DNA of 41,858 bases from NCBI GenBank assembly GCA_013287025.1, contig JABDEN010000010.1:1-41858 (forward strand). Reading direction: 5' to 3'. The notes beneath the pieces were generated by a model. The model did not search any database. It had not been told where the DNA came from and was given only the letters and a program-made list of their open reading frames with translations. Below are positions 34,791 through 41,858 of the stretch, one piece after another (within the stretch, counting starts at the first letter, position 1; the number at the start of each line of letters is the position of its first letter). A program made the translations under genes and the position numbers. This stretch comes from Gammaproteobacteria bacterium. Its GTDB lineage: Bacteria > Pseudomonadota > Gammaproteobacteria > DSM-16500.

Positions 34791-35366
34791 TTAAGCAGTC
34801 ACCGCGGTTCTCGAACTCGTCATCATACTCAAGAATTCTTTCACGCTCAATACATCAGCATACAGTGGTTGTAATGCAGCTAAAAATGCACTATGCACTG
34901 TTTGTGCGGGAATAAGCATATTATTGAACTCTAAGTTCTTGGTCGCGCAAGCATCACTTAATACTGAACAACTAAAACCTAAATCGTAAGCCGCTCGTAC
35001 CGATGCATCAATGCACATATGCGTCATCATCCCTGCGATGATCAAATGATTAATATGATGTTTAATGAGATGATTTAACAAAAGCGTATCTTTGAAAGCA
35101 TTCGGATAATGTTTTTTAACAATCGTTTCATTTTTCGTAGGCTGTACATTGGGATGGAATTCTACACCTTTGGTGCAAGGTAAAAAATGTACGGCATCTG
35201 GACGCGTCGAAATATGTTGTACATGAATTACCGGAAATTGTTTTGCACGAAATGCTTGCAAAACTTCTTGCGCTTTTTGACTTGCCTCGGTGCTTCTTTC
35301 TAGGGGCATTCTTCCGTTGGGGAAATAGTCATTTTGAATATCTATTAACAATAATGCAGTGTTCAC
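34791..35366 (-). CDS. Cysteine hydrolase, isochorismatase fold
   Basis: 191 residues. The catalytic triad of the family is visible: Asp in ALLLIDIQNDYF (residue 9), Lys in ETIVKKHYPNAF and the nucleophile Cys in IAGMMTHMCIDASVRAAYDL. Members include nicotinamidase, N-carbamoylsarcosine amidase and many uncharacterised amidases. The preceding GMMTHMC-I-D-A-S pattern is closer to the YcaC/CSHase-like group than to nicotinamidase, whose metal-binding Asp-x-His is absent. The substrate is unknown. It is monocistronic, ended by the hairpin at 34741. Confidence 0.85.
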   Translation of the reverse strand: MNTALLLIDIQNDYFPNGRMPLERSTEASQKAQEVLQAFRAKQFPVIHVQHISTRPDAVHFLPCTKGVEFHPNVQPTKNETIVKKHYPNAFKDTLLLNHLIKHHINHLIIAGMMTHMCIDASVRAAYDLGFSCSVLSDACATKNLEFNNMLIPAQTVHSAFLAALQPLYADVLSVKEFLSMMTSSRTAVTA

Positions 35367-35541
35367 CTTATGCTTCCTCTCATCAGGACCAATGACAGTC
35401 TCCTATTAAATCGATTTTAGACAAATTAAGCAATAGGTTAGAAAAATTTTTCTGATTTTAACTTTAACTAAATAATATTTGCGGAGCATTCACAAACAAG
35501 CTAGCATAACAAAACTTTATTTTGCGATATGGATTGTTGCA

Positions 35542-36732
35542 ATGTGTCGATTTGGATTGATCCTCTTCATTTTATTTTTTTTAAATGCATGCCAATCAAT
35601 TGGTCCGGCTGAACTTAAAGCTAACAGAAAAGTTTATAACGAAGTTGCAAGAGAATCAGAACTTGAGCAATTATTACAAAATATTGTGCGAGTGCGTTAT
35701 TCTGAATCCAGTTATTTTTTGAAACTGACGAGTTTAACCACTTCTTTTTCGTTTTCATCATCATTATCAGCTTCGCCATCTTTATCGTATAACACTAATA
35801 GTCCGGGATCATTTTCGAGCGTGTCTCGATCATTGAGTGCGAGCCCAAGTTTGAGTTACTCTGATTCACCCACACTTTCCTTTATACCGATCGAAAGCGC
35901 AGAATTTGCAAATCAAGTACAAGCGCCATTGACTTTGACGCAATTGTTAACGCCATACAGCGGAAATTATGGCGAAATACCTGATTTTATTTTTCTATCC
36001 CGATTAGTTTTTAATACGATGGGTGATCATTCCAACGCAGGATCGCTCGTGGAATCGAAAGTCATTGAGTTACCGCGATATAAAAATTTCTATGAAATTT
36101 TACATTTAATATTAAATTTACGCTTGAATGGAAGTATTAATATTCATGAAAATGATTTAAAAGATTTAGCGATGGTACATATAGAGTTTTATTCGAGACG
36201 AGATTCTTTATCGCCTGATGCTTTAAAATTGAAAAAACTTTTAAGAGTTCCGAAAAATGCCGATGGTTTTTATCTGGCGGAATCATTTGATCCATGTGCC
36301 AATCCGGAAGGAGAAGATTTATTAACACCCAACAGCAAACCGCATTATCGTTCGGAATGCCCTTTAAGTAGGACGATTTATGTTGAAATGCGTTCGATAC
36401 TTCAGATAGCCCGCTTTTTAAGTTATGCCGTTCAAATACCAGCGTCTGATTATGAAAAAGGCTATGTTTTTGAGTTGAAAAATCCAGATGGCACACCTTA
36501 TGATTTAAAAGAGTTATTTAATAATTTATTTACGGTGTATTCCTCTGATGAAGAGCCCGAAGATACTTATGTGAAAGTTTATCTACATCATCATTGGTTC
36601 TATATTAAAAACTCAGATATTCATTCCAAAATAACTTTTACATTTTTACAACGTCTGATGACGTTGATTGCGGGGTCGCAAGGCACGCCAGCGCAGTCTG
36701 CGCCAATTTTAACCATTCCGGTAGGTGCCTAG
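35542..36732 (+). CDS. Lipoprotein of unknown function
   Basis: From ATG 35542 the protein starts MCRFGLILFILFFLNACQSI, a lipoprotein signal with lipobox L-N-A-C, so it is anchored by Cys17. A TTG at 35479 would add 21 residues and spoil the signal. The mature part opens with PAELKANRKVYNEVARESEL, then EQLLQNIVRVRY, a pattern of a widespread gammaproteobacterial lipoprotein family with E-Q-L-L-x-N-I-V-R-x-R-Y. A Ser-rich beta-like section follows (SFSFSSSLSASPSLSY, repeated as SRSLSASPSLSYSDS). The C-terminal half is mixed helix/strand. Function unknown; envelope location is likely. Confidence 0.75.
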   Translation: MCRFGLILFILFFLNACQSIGPAELKANRKVYNEVARESELEQLLQNIVRVRYSESSYFLKLTSLTTSFSFSSSLSASPSLSYNTNSPGSFSSVSRSLSASPSLSYSDSPTLSFIPIESAEFANQVQAPLTLTQLLTPYSGNYGEIPDFIFLSRLVFNTMGDHSNAGSLVESKVIELPRYKNFYEILHLILNLRLNGSINIHENDLKDLAMVHIEFYSRRDSLSPDALKLKKLLRVPKNADGFYLAESFDPCANPEGEDLLTPNSKPHYRSECPLSRTIYVEMRSILQIARFLSYAVQIPASDYEKGYVFELKNPDGTPYDLKELFNNLFTVYSSDEEPEDTYVKVYLHHHWFYIKNSDIHSKITFTFLQRLMTLIAGSQGTPAQSAPILTIPVGA

Positions 36733-36802
36733 GAGTTGGAAAATTTTTAAACATTATCTATACTGGAGGTAGATGAGTTCAATAGAAGAGGAGGATAATA
36801 AT

Positions 36803-37039
36803 ATGTTTAATAAGACTTTTTTGTTTTTATTCGCGGGATTTTTCGTGTGGGCGGCTACTTTTTCAGCATTTGCAGCTGTTGCTAGCGCAAATGGCGTAGT
36901 GCCAAGCGGAAGTGCGGTTGCTGTTGAGAAGCAGGCAACGCCTGCAGGGACTGCTGCATTAAAAAGGCCTAGTGCACCTAAAGTAATATTGGTAACAGAA
37001 CCAAAACCGACTAGAGTTCAAGCATTAAAGGCTTTTTAA
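36803..37039 (+). CDS. Small secreted protein, 78 aa
   Basis: ATG 36803 has GAGGAGG ten bases upstream; an earlier ATG at 36773 would add 10 polar residues before the signal peptide and is unlikely. MFNKTFLFLFAGFFVWAATF, then SAFAA, is a signal peptide, leaving a mature part of about 50 residues rich in Ala, Pro, Val and Lys and ending in TRVQALKAF. No family recognised. It lies between a lipoprotein and an outer-membrane barrel gene on the same strand, 48 bp from the latter. Confidence 0.55.
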   Translation: MFNKTFLFLFAGFFVWAATFSAFAAVASANGVVPSGSAVAVEKQATPAGTAALKRPSAPKVILVTEPKPTRVQALKAF

Positions 37040-37087
37040 AGGTATAACAGATTACTTGGCAGGATAGTTGTTTGACATGGAGTAGTT

Positions 37088-37891
37088 ATGAATCGTCGCG
37101 TTATTTTTTTAGCAATCGCTATCAGTAATATTTCTTACGCTGATAGCAATTTTTATGTTGATTTAAAAGGCGGTTATGATTTTTCAATTCAAAATTCCAC
37201 TGTGTCGAGTAATTCTAACCCCTTAGCATTTAAAGGGGATGAAATTCCCGGTGTGTATGAATTTCAAAATGTCACCTGGAAAAATAATTTCGAAGGTGGA
37301 TTTGATGCTGCAGCAGCGTTTGGCTTTCAGTTTGATCATTGGCGATGGGATTTCGAATTTTTATTCCAAAATATTCAACGAGACATCGATGGCGATGCTG
37401 ATTTCGTGCAGTTAGCTGATGGTGGGGGTGCTGTCGTTGCACCCATCGATGTTGATTTTCCGCATAGTGAAAATAGAGTTTGGATTTATAGCTTACTGCT
37501 TAATGGTTATTATGATTTTAGAATTAATGCGAAATGGCATCCTTTTGTTGGTGGTGGTATAGGTGCGGCCTGGGTGAATTCTGAAAGTACTGTCGAAAGT
37601 GGCAAGATGTTATTGAATAATACCCCGATCAATATTATTGAAAAAAGCCCCACCATTTCGAGCGTTCCTTTTGCTTGGCAACTCAAAGGTGGTTTAACCT
37701 ATCTTGTGAATGAACATTTATATGTAGAAGCACAATATCGACTCTTTGGTACCACGCATTTAAGTTCGGGTAGCAGCACGATTACCGCAAGTCCCAATAC
37801 GGCAAGACCTACGCCTTTTTATGTTGAAGGACAGCCAGTGAAGGGGCTGCTTTTAAATGCGATTGAGTTGGGGTTACGGTATGTGTTTTGA
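37088..37891 (+). CDS. Outer-membrane beta-barrel protein (Omp25/Opa-like)
   Basis: 267 residues. A short signal peptide (RRVIFLAIAISNISYA) is followed by alternating amphipathic strands typical of an eight-stranded barrel: NFYVDLKGGYDFS, GFDAAAAFGFQFDHWRWDFE, NGYYDFRINAKWHPFVGGGI, LYVEAQYRLFG. It ends in ELGLRYVF, with the terminal Phe needed by the BAM machine. The GGGIGAAW turn matches OmpA-like/OMP_b-brl proteins. Role unknown. The last 143 bp were duplicated at 39544-39686. Confidence 0.85.
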   Translation: MNRRVIFLAIAISNISYADSNFYVDLKGGYDFSIQNSTVSSNSNPLAFKGDEIPGVYEFQNVTWKNNFEGGFDAAAAFGFQFDHWRWDFEFLFQNIQRDIDGDADFVQLADGGGAVVAPIDVDFPHSENRVWIYSLLLNGYYDFRINAKWHPFVGGGIGAAWVNSESTVESGKMLLNNTPINIIEKSPTISSVPFAWQLKGGLTYLVNEHLYVEAQYRLFGTTHLSSGSSTITASPNTARPTPFYVEGQPVKGLLLNAIELGLRYVF

Positions 37892-37909
37892 TTAGATCAG
37901 TCCAAAGAC

Positions 37910-38140
37910 TCAAGCAGCAGATTTGTATTTACGCACATCAACTTGAATACCTGCTTTAACAGCTTCTTCTGCTTGTTTTAATAATTGCGCAGAGATTTTT
38001 TGTGATAAGTATTCTTCTCCGCAGTTATCGCAAACATCTGCTGGAACTTCTTTGACCACAATGGTTGTATCTGCTCTCTCAAGAGTGGCCGTCATGGTTC
38101 CTGGTTGAGTGTGCCCATGCTTACATACGATACATTTCAT
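37910..38140 (-). CDS. MqsA/YgiT-type zinc-finger antitoxin
   Basis: 76 residues with two C-x2-C knuckles (KCIVCKHGH and DVCDNCGEEYLS), the N-terminal zinc domain of MqsA-type antitoxins. The C-terminus (KISAQLLKQAEEAVKAGIQV) is the start of the linker; the helix-turn-helix of full MqsA is absent, as in the short YgiT-type form. It follows the DUF4258 gene by 2 bp, toxin first and antitoxin second. Confidence 0.85.
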   Translation of the reverse strand: MKCIVCKHGHTQPGTMTATLERADTTIVVKEVPADVCDNCGEEYLSQKISAQLLKQAEEAVKAGIQVDVRKYKSAA

Positions 38141-38142
38141 AG

Positions 38143-38415
38143 CTATTTCCTCTTTTCAAATCCAGGTTCCCATCTTTCTAGATCAGGTTCATATACCGTT
38201 ATTATAACCGTAGTCTCTTCATCTGTCGCTGTTGCTGTTACTACATGAATAGGTCGTTTTTTTATAAATCCAAGTTTTAGGCAGCTTGGATAGGGCTGAT
38301 CTGTAGGGTAGTCTTCGATTATTTTGCCAGTCAGTAAAACCTGTAATACATCATTCTCAGATATTTTTCTCTCAAACATTCTGCTAAGGGCATGAAAACG
38401 AAATTTTATATTCAA
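38143..38415 (-). CDS. DUF4258 toxin-like protein
   Basis: 90 residues: FRFHALSRMFERKISENDVL, then GKIIEDYPTDQPYPSCLKLG, RPIHVVTATATDEETTVIIT and VYEPDLERW. This order (S-x-H-A-x-x-R-M-x-E-R, then I-E-D-Y-P-x-D-x-P-Y, then H-V-V and T-V-Y-x-P) is the DUF4258 family, paired with short zinc-finger antitoxins in toxin-antitoxin modules and thought to be RNases. ATG 38415 begins MNIKFR. The module looks complete. Confidence 0.85.
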   Translation of the reverse strand: MNIKFRFHALSRMFERKISENDVLQVLLTGKIIEDYPTDQPYPSCLKLGFIKKRPIHVVTATATDEETTVIITVYEPDLERWEPGFEKRK

Positions 38416-38448
38416 TGTTAAAATCCTTAAAAGAATATTATTCTAAGT

Positions 38449-39130
38449 TTATGTTTCTAATTCAATATATTTCCTTTGGATTTCGGTAATTTCTTCGCCT
38501 AGTGGTCCTTCCTCCCTTCCATTTGGGCTTATCAACCAATACCAATCATAGGTGCCTCCACCCACAAAATAACGATGCTGGTAAACAATCAAATAACCTT
38601 TGTATTGTCCGTTAGAAATAACCTCAAATTCATTAGCAGGTACAATATAATTTTGTTTTGCGCTACCAATTTTCACTGCATGTAAGGCTCCCGATGTTAC
38701 CCACGCCGATGTCATAAAGTACAGTGTTTGATTGTCTGGGGAAAACAATAAATGACTTGGATCTATTATTTGTTTTTCAGGCTCATCACATTTTAAATTA
38801 CCTTTAACAAGTAATTTTTCTTTTTTTGATTCAATCTCATAAACCCAAATTTGATTCCCATATTCAGCTTCAGTGAAAGCATCGCATTCATTTGGTATAA
38901 GATTGTTTCCTTTTCTAACAAAAGCAATCATTTTTTTATCTGGAGACAATATTGGAGAGGAGTCCTTGCCAGAATAAGTTATTTGAAGATCCTGACCAAT
39001 ATTTTTAGAATAATAAATATTCCCCGCTTTTGAATAAACTCCCGAAATACGATTCTTTTGTGCTAATTCAGCGGCAAATGTTGATAATGAAGAAAGTAAA
39101 AATGCTAAAAAAAAAAATAAACAATCGCAT
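38449..39130 (-). pseudogene. Secreted PD40/TolB-like propeller protein, frameshifted in a T11 tract
   Basis: From ATG 39130 (AAGGA eight bases upstream) the start MRLFIF runs into a homopolymer of eleven T. Read with ten T it continues FLAFLLSSLSTFAAELAQKN, a good signal peptide, then GVYSKAGNIYYSKNIGQDLQ and propeller repeats with the PD40 motif (SPILSPDKKMIAFVRKG, LLFSPDNQTLYFMTS). With eleven T the frame closes soon after the signal region. The only start in the open main frame is a TTG at 38949, which would lose the signal. So a secreted protein of about 226 residues is broken by one base in a homopolymer. Confidence 0.7.
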
Positions 39131-39134
39131 TTGT

Positions 39135-39407
39135 TTATTCCTTGTATTCTTTGTCAATAATGCTACGGAGATTATCTTGAAATACGCTACTGGGCGCTGA
39201 TCTTAAATAAGTATTTTCCGAATGATAAATACATATTTCTACGTCAATTAGTCCTTGTTTTGCAAATTCGATACATTCACTCATTGAAATCCATTTATTC
39301 CCATTTAATAAAAACAGGCATGGTTTATTATCCCTATTTATTATGTTTTTTATAAACTTAATATTGGGATATTCTGCACGGATTGAATAAATAAATACAT
39401 TAAATTT
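39135..39407 (-). pseudogene. DUF3892-like fragment without start codon
   Basis: On the minus strand a frame open from 39407 to the stop at 39135 reads FIYSIRAEYPNIKFIKNIIN, then KPCLFLLNGNKWISMSECIE, FAKQGLIDVEIC and TYLRSAPSSVFQDNL. The last part follows DUF3892 (a basic helix, a strand, then Y-L-R-x-x-P-x-x-x-x-x-D-N-L). No start codon lies before the internal ATG at 39284, so the front is lost or frameshifted. It ends 4 bp before the ATG of the PD40 gene, so the two were probably one operon. Confidence 0.5.
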
Positions 39408-39543
39408 CTAAATTTATTTTTATACGATGTGTGTCCTTGAATTAATCTAATAGGTTTCTTCTTCGAGAACTTCTATTAGATATGCATGCTCACAGAAAAC
39501 AGCTTTGGGGTAGTAGAAATCGAACTAAAACCCCATTAATTTA

Positions 39544-39686
39544 GTACCACTAACTTAAGTTCAAGTAGCAGCACGATTACCGCAAGTCCCAATACGGCAA
39601 GACCTACCCCATTTTATGTAGAAGGACAGCCAGTGAAGGGGTTGCTTTTGAATGCGATTGAGTTGGGGTTACGGTATGTGTTTTAA
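39544..39686 (+). pseudogene. Duplicated 3' fragment of the outer-membrane barrel gene
   Basis: About 143 bp corresponding to the end of the barrel gene (37749-37891), with a small number of differences in the first 30 bases and a few after that, keeping the final RYVF but with TAA instead of TGA. No start or signal. The 120 bp before it show no gene. Either a second barrel gene once stood here and was mostly replaced, or the region between was inserted into a duplicated barrel gene. Confidence 0.8.
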
Positions 39687-39812
39687 GATAAATAATTAAA
39701 TCTTAGTTCCATAATTGATAAATATTTTATCTCACGCTAATAATAAATTAATCATTCACCATATTTAGAATATAATAGTAATAGCGCTCTTACTCTTAAG
39801 GGAGAAAATTGT

Positions 39813-40295
39813 ATGAGAAAGCTATTTCTTGTGTTAACGGTGGTGTTAGCTGCAAGTTGGATGAATAGTGCACTTAGCTCTGATTTTTGTGATAATCAAT
39901 GTAACACTCAGTGCGCGAGTCGAGGTCAGAGCTGTGGTAAAATTAACATAGATGCTAGCATCGCTGGTTGTCAGTTTCAATGCGCCACTGTTACTTGCGA
40001 TTGTTCTGCAGGTGGTATCCAATATCCAGGTGCAAGTGGAAGTTGTCTTTGTGGACCCAATTGTAAAACACTATGCTCCAATGCTTGCAAAGCAAAAGGA
40101 ATGGTTGATCCCTACGCAGGACGTAGTCCCTACGGTACGGTAAGTGGTTCGACTGTTACTTGTACAAATTGCAACTGTGCCCCCTGTGATTGTGCAACTA
40201 ACTGTGCAGCAGCGGGTTTCGGTAGCGCAGGCGGCACAGTTACTTTACCAGCTGGATGCCCAACAGCATCGTGTACTTGCCCGCCTACTAAATGA
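39813..40295 (+). CDS. Cysteine-rich secreted protein
   Basis: 160 residues. A signal peptide (MRKLFLVLTVVLAASWMNSA, then LSS) precedes a mature part of about 138 residues with more than twenty Cys. Three imperfect modules can be read: FCDNQCNTQCASRGQSCG to TCDCS, CGPNCKTLCSNACKAKG to CNCAPC, and DCATNCAAAGFG to SCTCPP; each has C-x3-C-x3-C or close to it, then a Gly-rich loop, then C-x-C. This suggests a disulfide-dense, stable extracellular protein. No family recognised. A TAAGGGAG ribosome-binding site and an AT-rich upstream region support expression. It lies alone between a barrel-gene fragment and a coiled-coil gene. Confidence 0.7.
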   Translation: MRKLFLVLTVVLAASWMNSALSSDFCDNQCNTQCASRGQSCGKINIDASIAGCQFQCATVTCDCSAGGIQYPGASGSCLCGPNCKTLCSNACKAKGMVDPYAGRSPYGTVSGSTVTCTNCNCAPCDCATNCAAAGFGSAGGTVTLPAGCPTASCTCPPTK

Positions 40296-40300
40296 TTTTT

Positions 40301-40573
40301 TTAAATCATTTTATGTAAGTGCGCAATAAATCCGGCGAGCGCTGTAATTGCGCTGATTGTCCACACAAAACTGGTCCACATGCGTTCGTTAACTTTGTCG
40401 ATTCGTTGATTGACTTCAGTACGTGAGGTATTCATTTCTTGTCGAAGACCAGCCATTTCATGCTTAAGTTCTTGTTTAAAACTATTCATCTCTTGTCTTA
40501 AAGAGGCCATCTCTTGTCTTATAGACTTCAGCGTTTCATTGATATTCAAATCAGTCATTTCCAAAAACTTCAC
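40301..40573 (-). CDS. Coiled-coil protein with C-terminal membrane anchor
   Basis: 85-90 residues depending on start (GTG 40573 or ATG 40558). Residues 10-60 are a heptad coiled coil with repeats of L-R-Q-E-M (SIRQEMASLRQEMNSFKQE, then HEMAGLRQEMN), followed by VNQRIDKVNERMWTS and one membrane helix (FVWTISAITALAGFIAHL). Small coiled coils of this build (DUF1640-like and similar) form oligomers on the inner face of the membrane. Its stop is 5 bp from the tail of the cysteine-rich gene. Function unknown. Confidence 0.6.
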   Translation of the reverse strand: MKFLEMTDLNINETLKSIRQEMASLRQEMNSFKQELKHEMAGLRQEMNTSRTEVNQRIDKVNERMWTSFVWTISAITALAGFIAHLHKMI

Positions 40574-40587
40574 ACTTAAGTAGTGTA

Positions 40588-41469
40588 TTAATTTAAATCT
40601 TCAGGAGGAATCACCTCGTTAATTTGTATTACACGATAAAATTTCGGCACGTTGAACCGATCTTTTTCGACATTGACATCAACTCTATAGGAACATTTTA
40701 GGGGGTTTTTTTCAGGATCATGTTTTTCATAATTAATTTTTTGTTGATCAACTTCTGAAATAAAGTACACCGGTAATTCTTTAGAATATATAGATTTTAT
40801 AATAGCTTTATCGCCAGTGCGTCCGGAGTCTTTTGCCTCGTCAATGTTTGTTTGTTGAAAATACATTAATACATTTTTAAAAGTGGCATCTTCTTTATGA
40901 TCAAGAGCTTCTTTTGCAAGAAGTGCTCCCTTTCTTGCTTCAAAGGCTTCATCAGAGTTAAATTTTACAGTTAGCTTTATTTTTGCCTCCTGATTTTCAT
41001 CTTCGTAGTCGATAGCTGAAATTCCAAGCTGTCCTTCCTTATTTTCTGCCGCTATTTTTAATAAATCGGCATACCTTTTGCATTGTTGTTTTGTATACAG
41101 AATATCTTTTGGGTGAATAGTCTTTTGTTTAGCTAATTCAATAAAATAATTAATTGAAAGTTTAATATTTGTGACAAAATCCACAAAAATGTTTATATTA
41201 TTCATGCCGGAAAATAGTTGACCCATGATTATGCTGGCGCTTGTCAATTCTGCTAAAATACAGTTGTTTTCTATTTTTGTAATATAAAGTTTTATGGAAT
41301 CTACTTCCGATATTAATTTTCCTTGTTGTAAAAATTCTTTCTTTAGATAGTCCTTGTATTCAAATGCAATAGCTTGAAATGACAGGGTCATTTCAATTAA
41401 CTCAATTGGAGAGTGCACGTCCAAATGTAAACGTATTCTTGCATTACTTATTTCTCGGGTAACTGACAT
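40588..41469 (-). CDS. Hypothetical cytoplasmic protein, 293 aa
   Basis: No signal or membrane helix. The N-terminal half has the pattern IRLHLDVHSPIELIEMTLSF (strand, then helix), VDSIKLYITKIENNCILAEL (strand with I-E-x-N-x-I-L-A-E-L) and NIKLSINYFIELA, a layout I have seen in hypothetical proteins of mobile regions but cannot name. The C-terminal part is beta-rich (SYRVDVNVEKDRFNVPKFY, then RVIQINEVIP), with a D-Q-Q-K-I-N-Y segment before it. A TCAGGAGG-like sequence is not seen ahead of ATG 41469. It is followed by the coiled-coil gene at 14 bp, so the two are probably one operon. Confidence 0.5.
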   Translation of the reverse strand: MSVTREISNARIRLHLDVHSPIELIEMTLSFQAIAFEYKDYLKKEFLQQGKLISEVDSIKLYITKIENNCILAELTSASIIMGQLFSGMNNINIFVDFVTNIKLSINYFIELAKQKTIHPKDILYTKQQCKRYADLLKIAAENKEGQLGISAIDYEDENQEAKIKLTVKFNSDEAFEARKGALLAKEALDHKEDATFKNVLMYFQQTNIDEAKDSGRTGDKAIIKSIYSKELPVYFISEVDQQKINYEKHDPEKNPLKCSYRVDVNVEKDRFNVPKFYRVIQINEVIPPEDLN

Positions 41470-41545
41470 AATATCCTTTGGATTTTTTTATAATTAAAAA
41501 GATTTGTTAAATTTAAAGATACATTAATTAGATATGCCCAGTGGA

Positions 41546-41566
41546 TCCCGCGAACAAGTCGCGGGA
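41546..41566. repeat. Short dispersed palindrome between ssb and the 293-aa gene
   Basis: TCCCGCGA (41546-41553) and TCGCGGGA (41559-41566) form a perfect 8-bp stem with a 5-nt loop. No T-run follows on the minus strand, so it is more likely a dispersed repeat than an ordinary terminator, although it lies 18 bp downstream of ssb. Confidence 0.5.
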
Positions 41567-41583
41567 CGACGAACAATTGGGAA

Positions 41584-41858
41584 TTAAAACGGAATATCAT
41601 CATCAAAATTATCCATACTATCACCCGTAACAGAGGTCATTTCGGGAGTTTTTTCAGATGCTGGCGACTGATGTGGTGCGTCACTTGCGCCCCCGCCGGC
41701 CTTGCTGCCTAACATTTCGAGTGTGTCAGCAATGACTTCCGTGGTGTAACGATCTTGGTTCGTGGTTTTATCTTGCCATTTGCGGGTTTGTAAACGACCT
41801 TCGATAAAAATTTTGCTGCCTTTACGTAAATATTCGCCCGCAATTTCAGCGAGACGAT
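41584..41858 (-). CDS. ssb: Ssb, single-stranded DNA-binding protein, 3' part only
   Basis: The frame enters from the window edge with [20 protein letters not shown], then [20 protein letters not shown] and [15 protein letters not shown], the second half of the OB fold, followed by a flexible linker of about 30 residues and the acidic tip DNFDDDIPF that binds partner proteins. The stop is at 41584-41586. The N-terminal half lies outside the window. Orthologue assignment is certain from the OB motif and tip. Confidence 0.96.
   Translation of the reverse strand, partial: RLAEIAGEYLRKGSKIFIEGRLQTRKWQDKTTNQDRYTTEVIADTLEMLGSKAGGGASDAPHQSPASEKTPEMTSVTGDSMDNFDDDIPF

Overview
This 41.9-kb window is low-GC chromosomal DNA from a gammaproteobacterium. 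The core genes (hemJ, erpA, mutY-yggX, hutHUGI, ssb), a Sel1-repeat protein, a secreted adenosine deaminase and several secreted or outer-membrane proteins of unknown role fit an amoeba- or host-associated lineage of the Legionellales (Legionellaceae, Coxiellaceae or Berkiella-like). That placement is an inference from gene content only.

Layout. (1) 1-5.5 kb, core: a multi-pass membrane protein, hemJ (convergent), erpA with a clear promoter, an APC-type amino-acid permease, and a secreted seven-repeat Asp-box propeller with a C-x4-C pair in each repeat. (2) 5.6-6.55 kb, wreckage of an older element: a frameshifted higA antitoxin remnant joined to the C-terminal half of a tyrosine integrase. 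(3) 6.58-22.07 kb, a 15.5-kb genomic island in tRNA-Phe(GAA), bounded by a perfect 47-bp direct repeat of the 3' part of the tRNA gene. It holds an integrase, 11-bp phased GGTTACA arm-type repeats at both ends, an AlpA-like excisionase/regulator, a winged-helix-like protein, a primase/AAA helicase gene split by an IS21-family element, an iteron-like GGGAA array, an HGGxSTG-type protein, an IS3-family element with a perfect 356-bp tandem duplication at one end, small membrane proteins, a frameshifted XRE regulator, a class III nucleotidyl-cyclase-like protein, an IS66 remnant and a trypsin-like protease. The cyclase-like and protease genes are the most interesting cargo. (4) 22.1-27.7 kb: tRNA-Phe, a Sel1-repeat protein, mutY-yggX flanked by two copies of a palindromic repeat, and a secreted adenosine deaminase. 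(5) 27.8-34.2 kb: the histidine-utilisation cluster hutH-hutU-hutG facing hutI and a DMT exporter; hutG is frameshifted in an A8 tract. (6) 34.2-41.9 kb: an isochorismatase-fold hydrolase, a lipoprotein, an outer-membrane barrel, an MqsA-like/DUF4258 toxin-antitoxin pair, a PD40 propeller gene frameshifted in a T11 tract, a duplicated fragment of the barrel gene, a very cysteine-rich secreted protein, a coiled-coil membrane-anchored protein, an unknown 293-aa protein, and the 3' end of ssb.

How it works together: the hut genes would convert histidine to glutamate and formamide. The island's integrase, excisionase and primase/helicase genes form an integration-replication module, now disabled by the IS21 insertion, beside a right-hand cargo zone of regulator, signalling and protease genes. 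Three or four single-base indels in homopolymers (hutG, the PD40 gene, the XRE gene, the higA remnant) mean assembly error, transcriptional slippage and phase variation all have to be considered.
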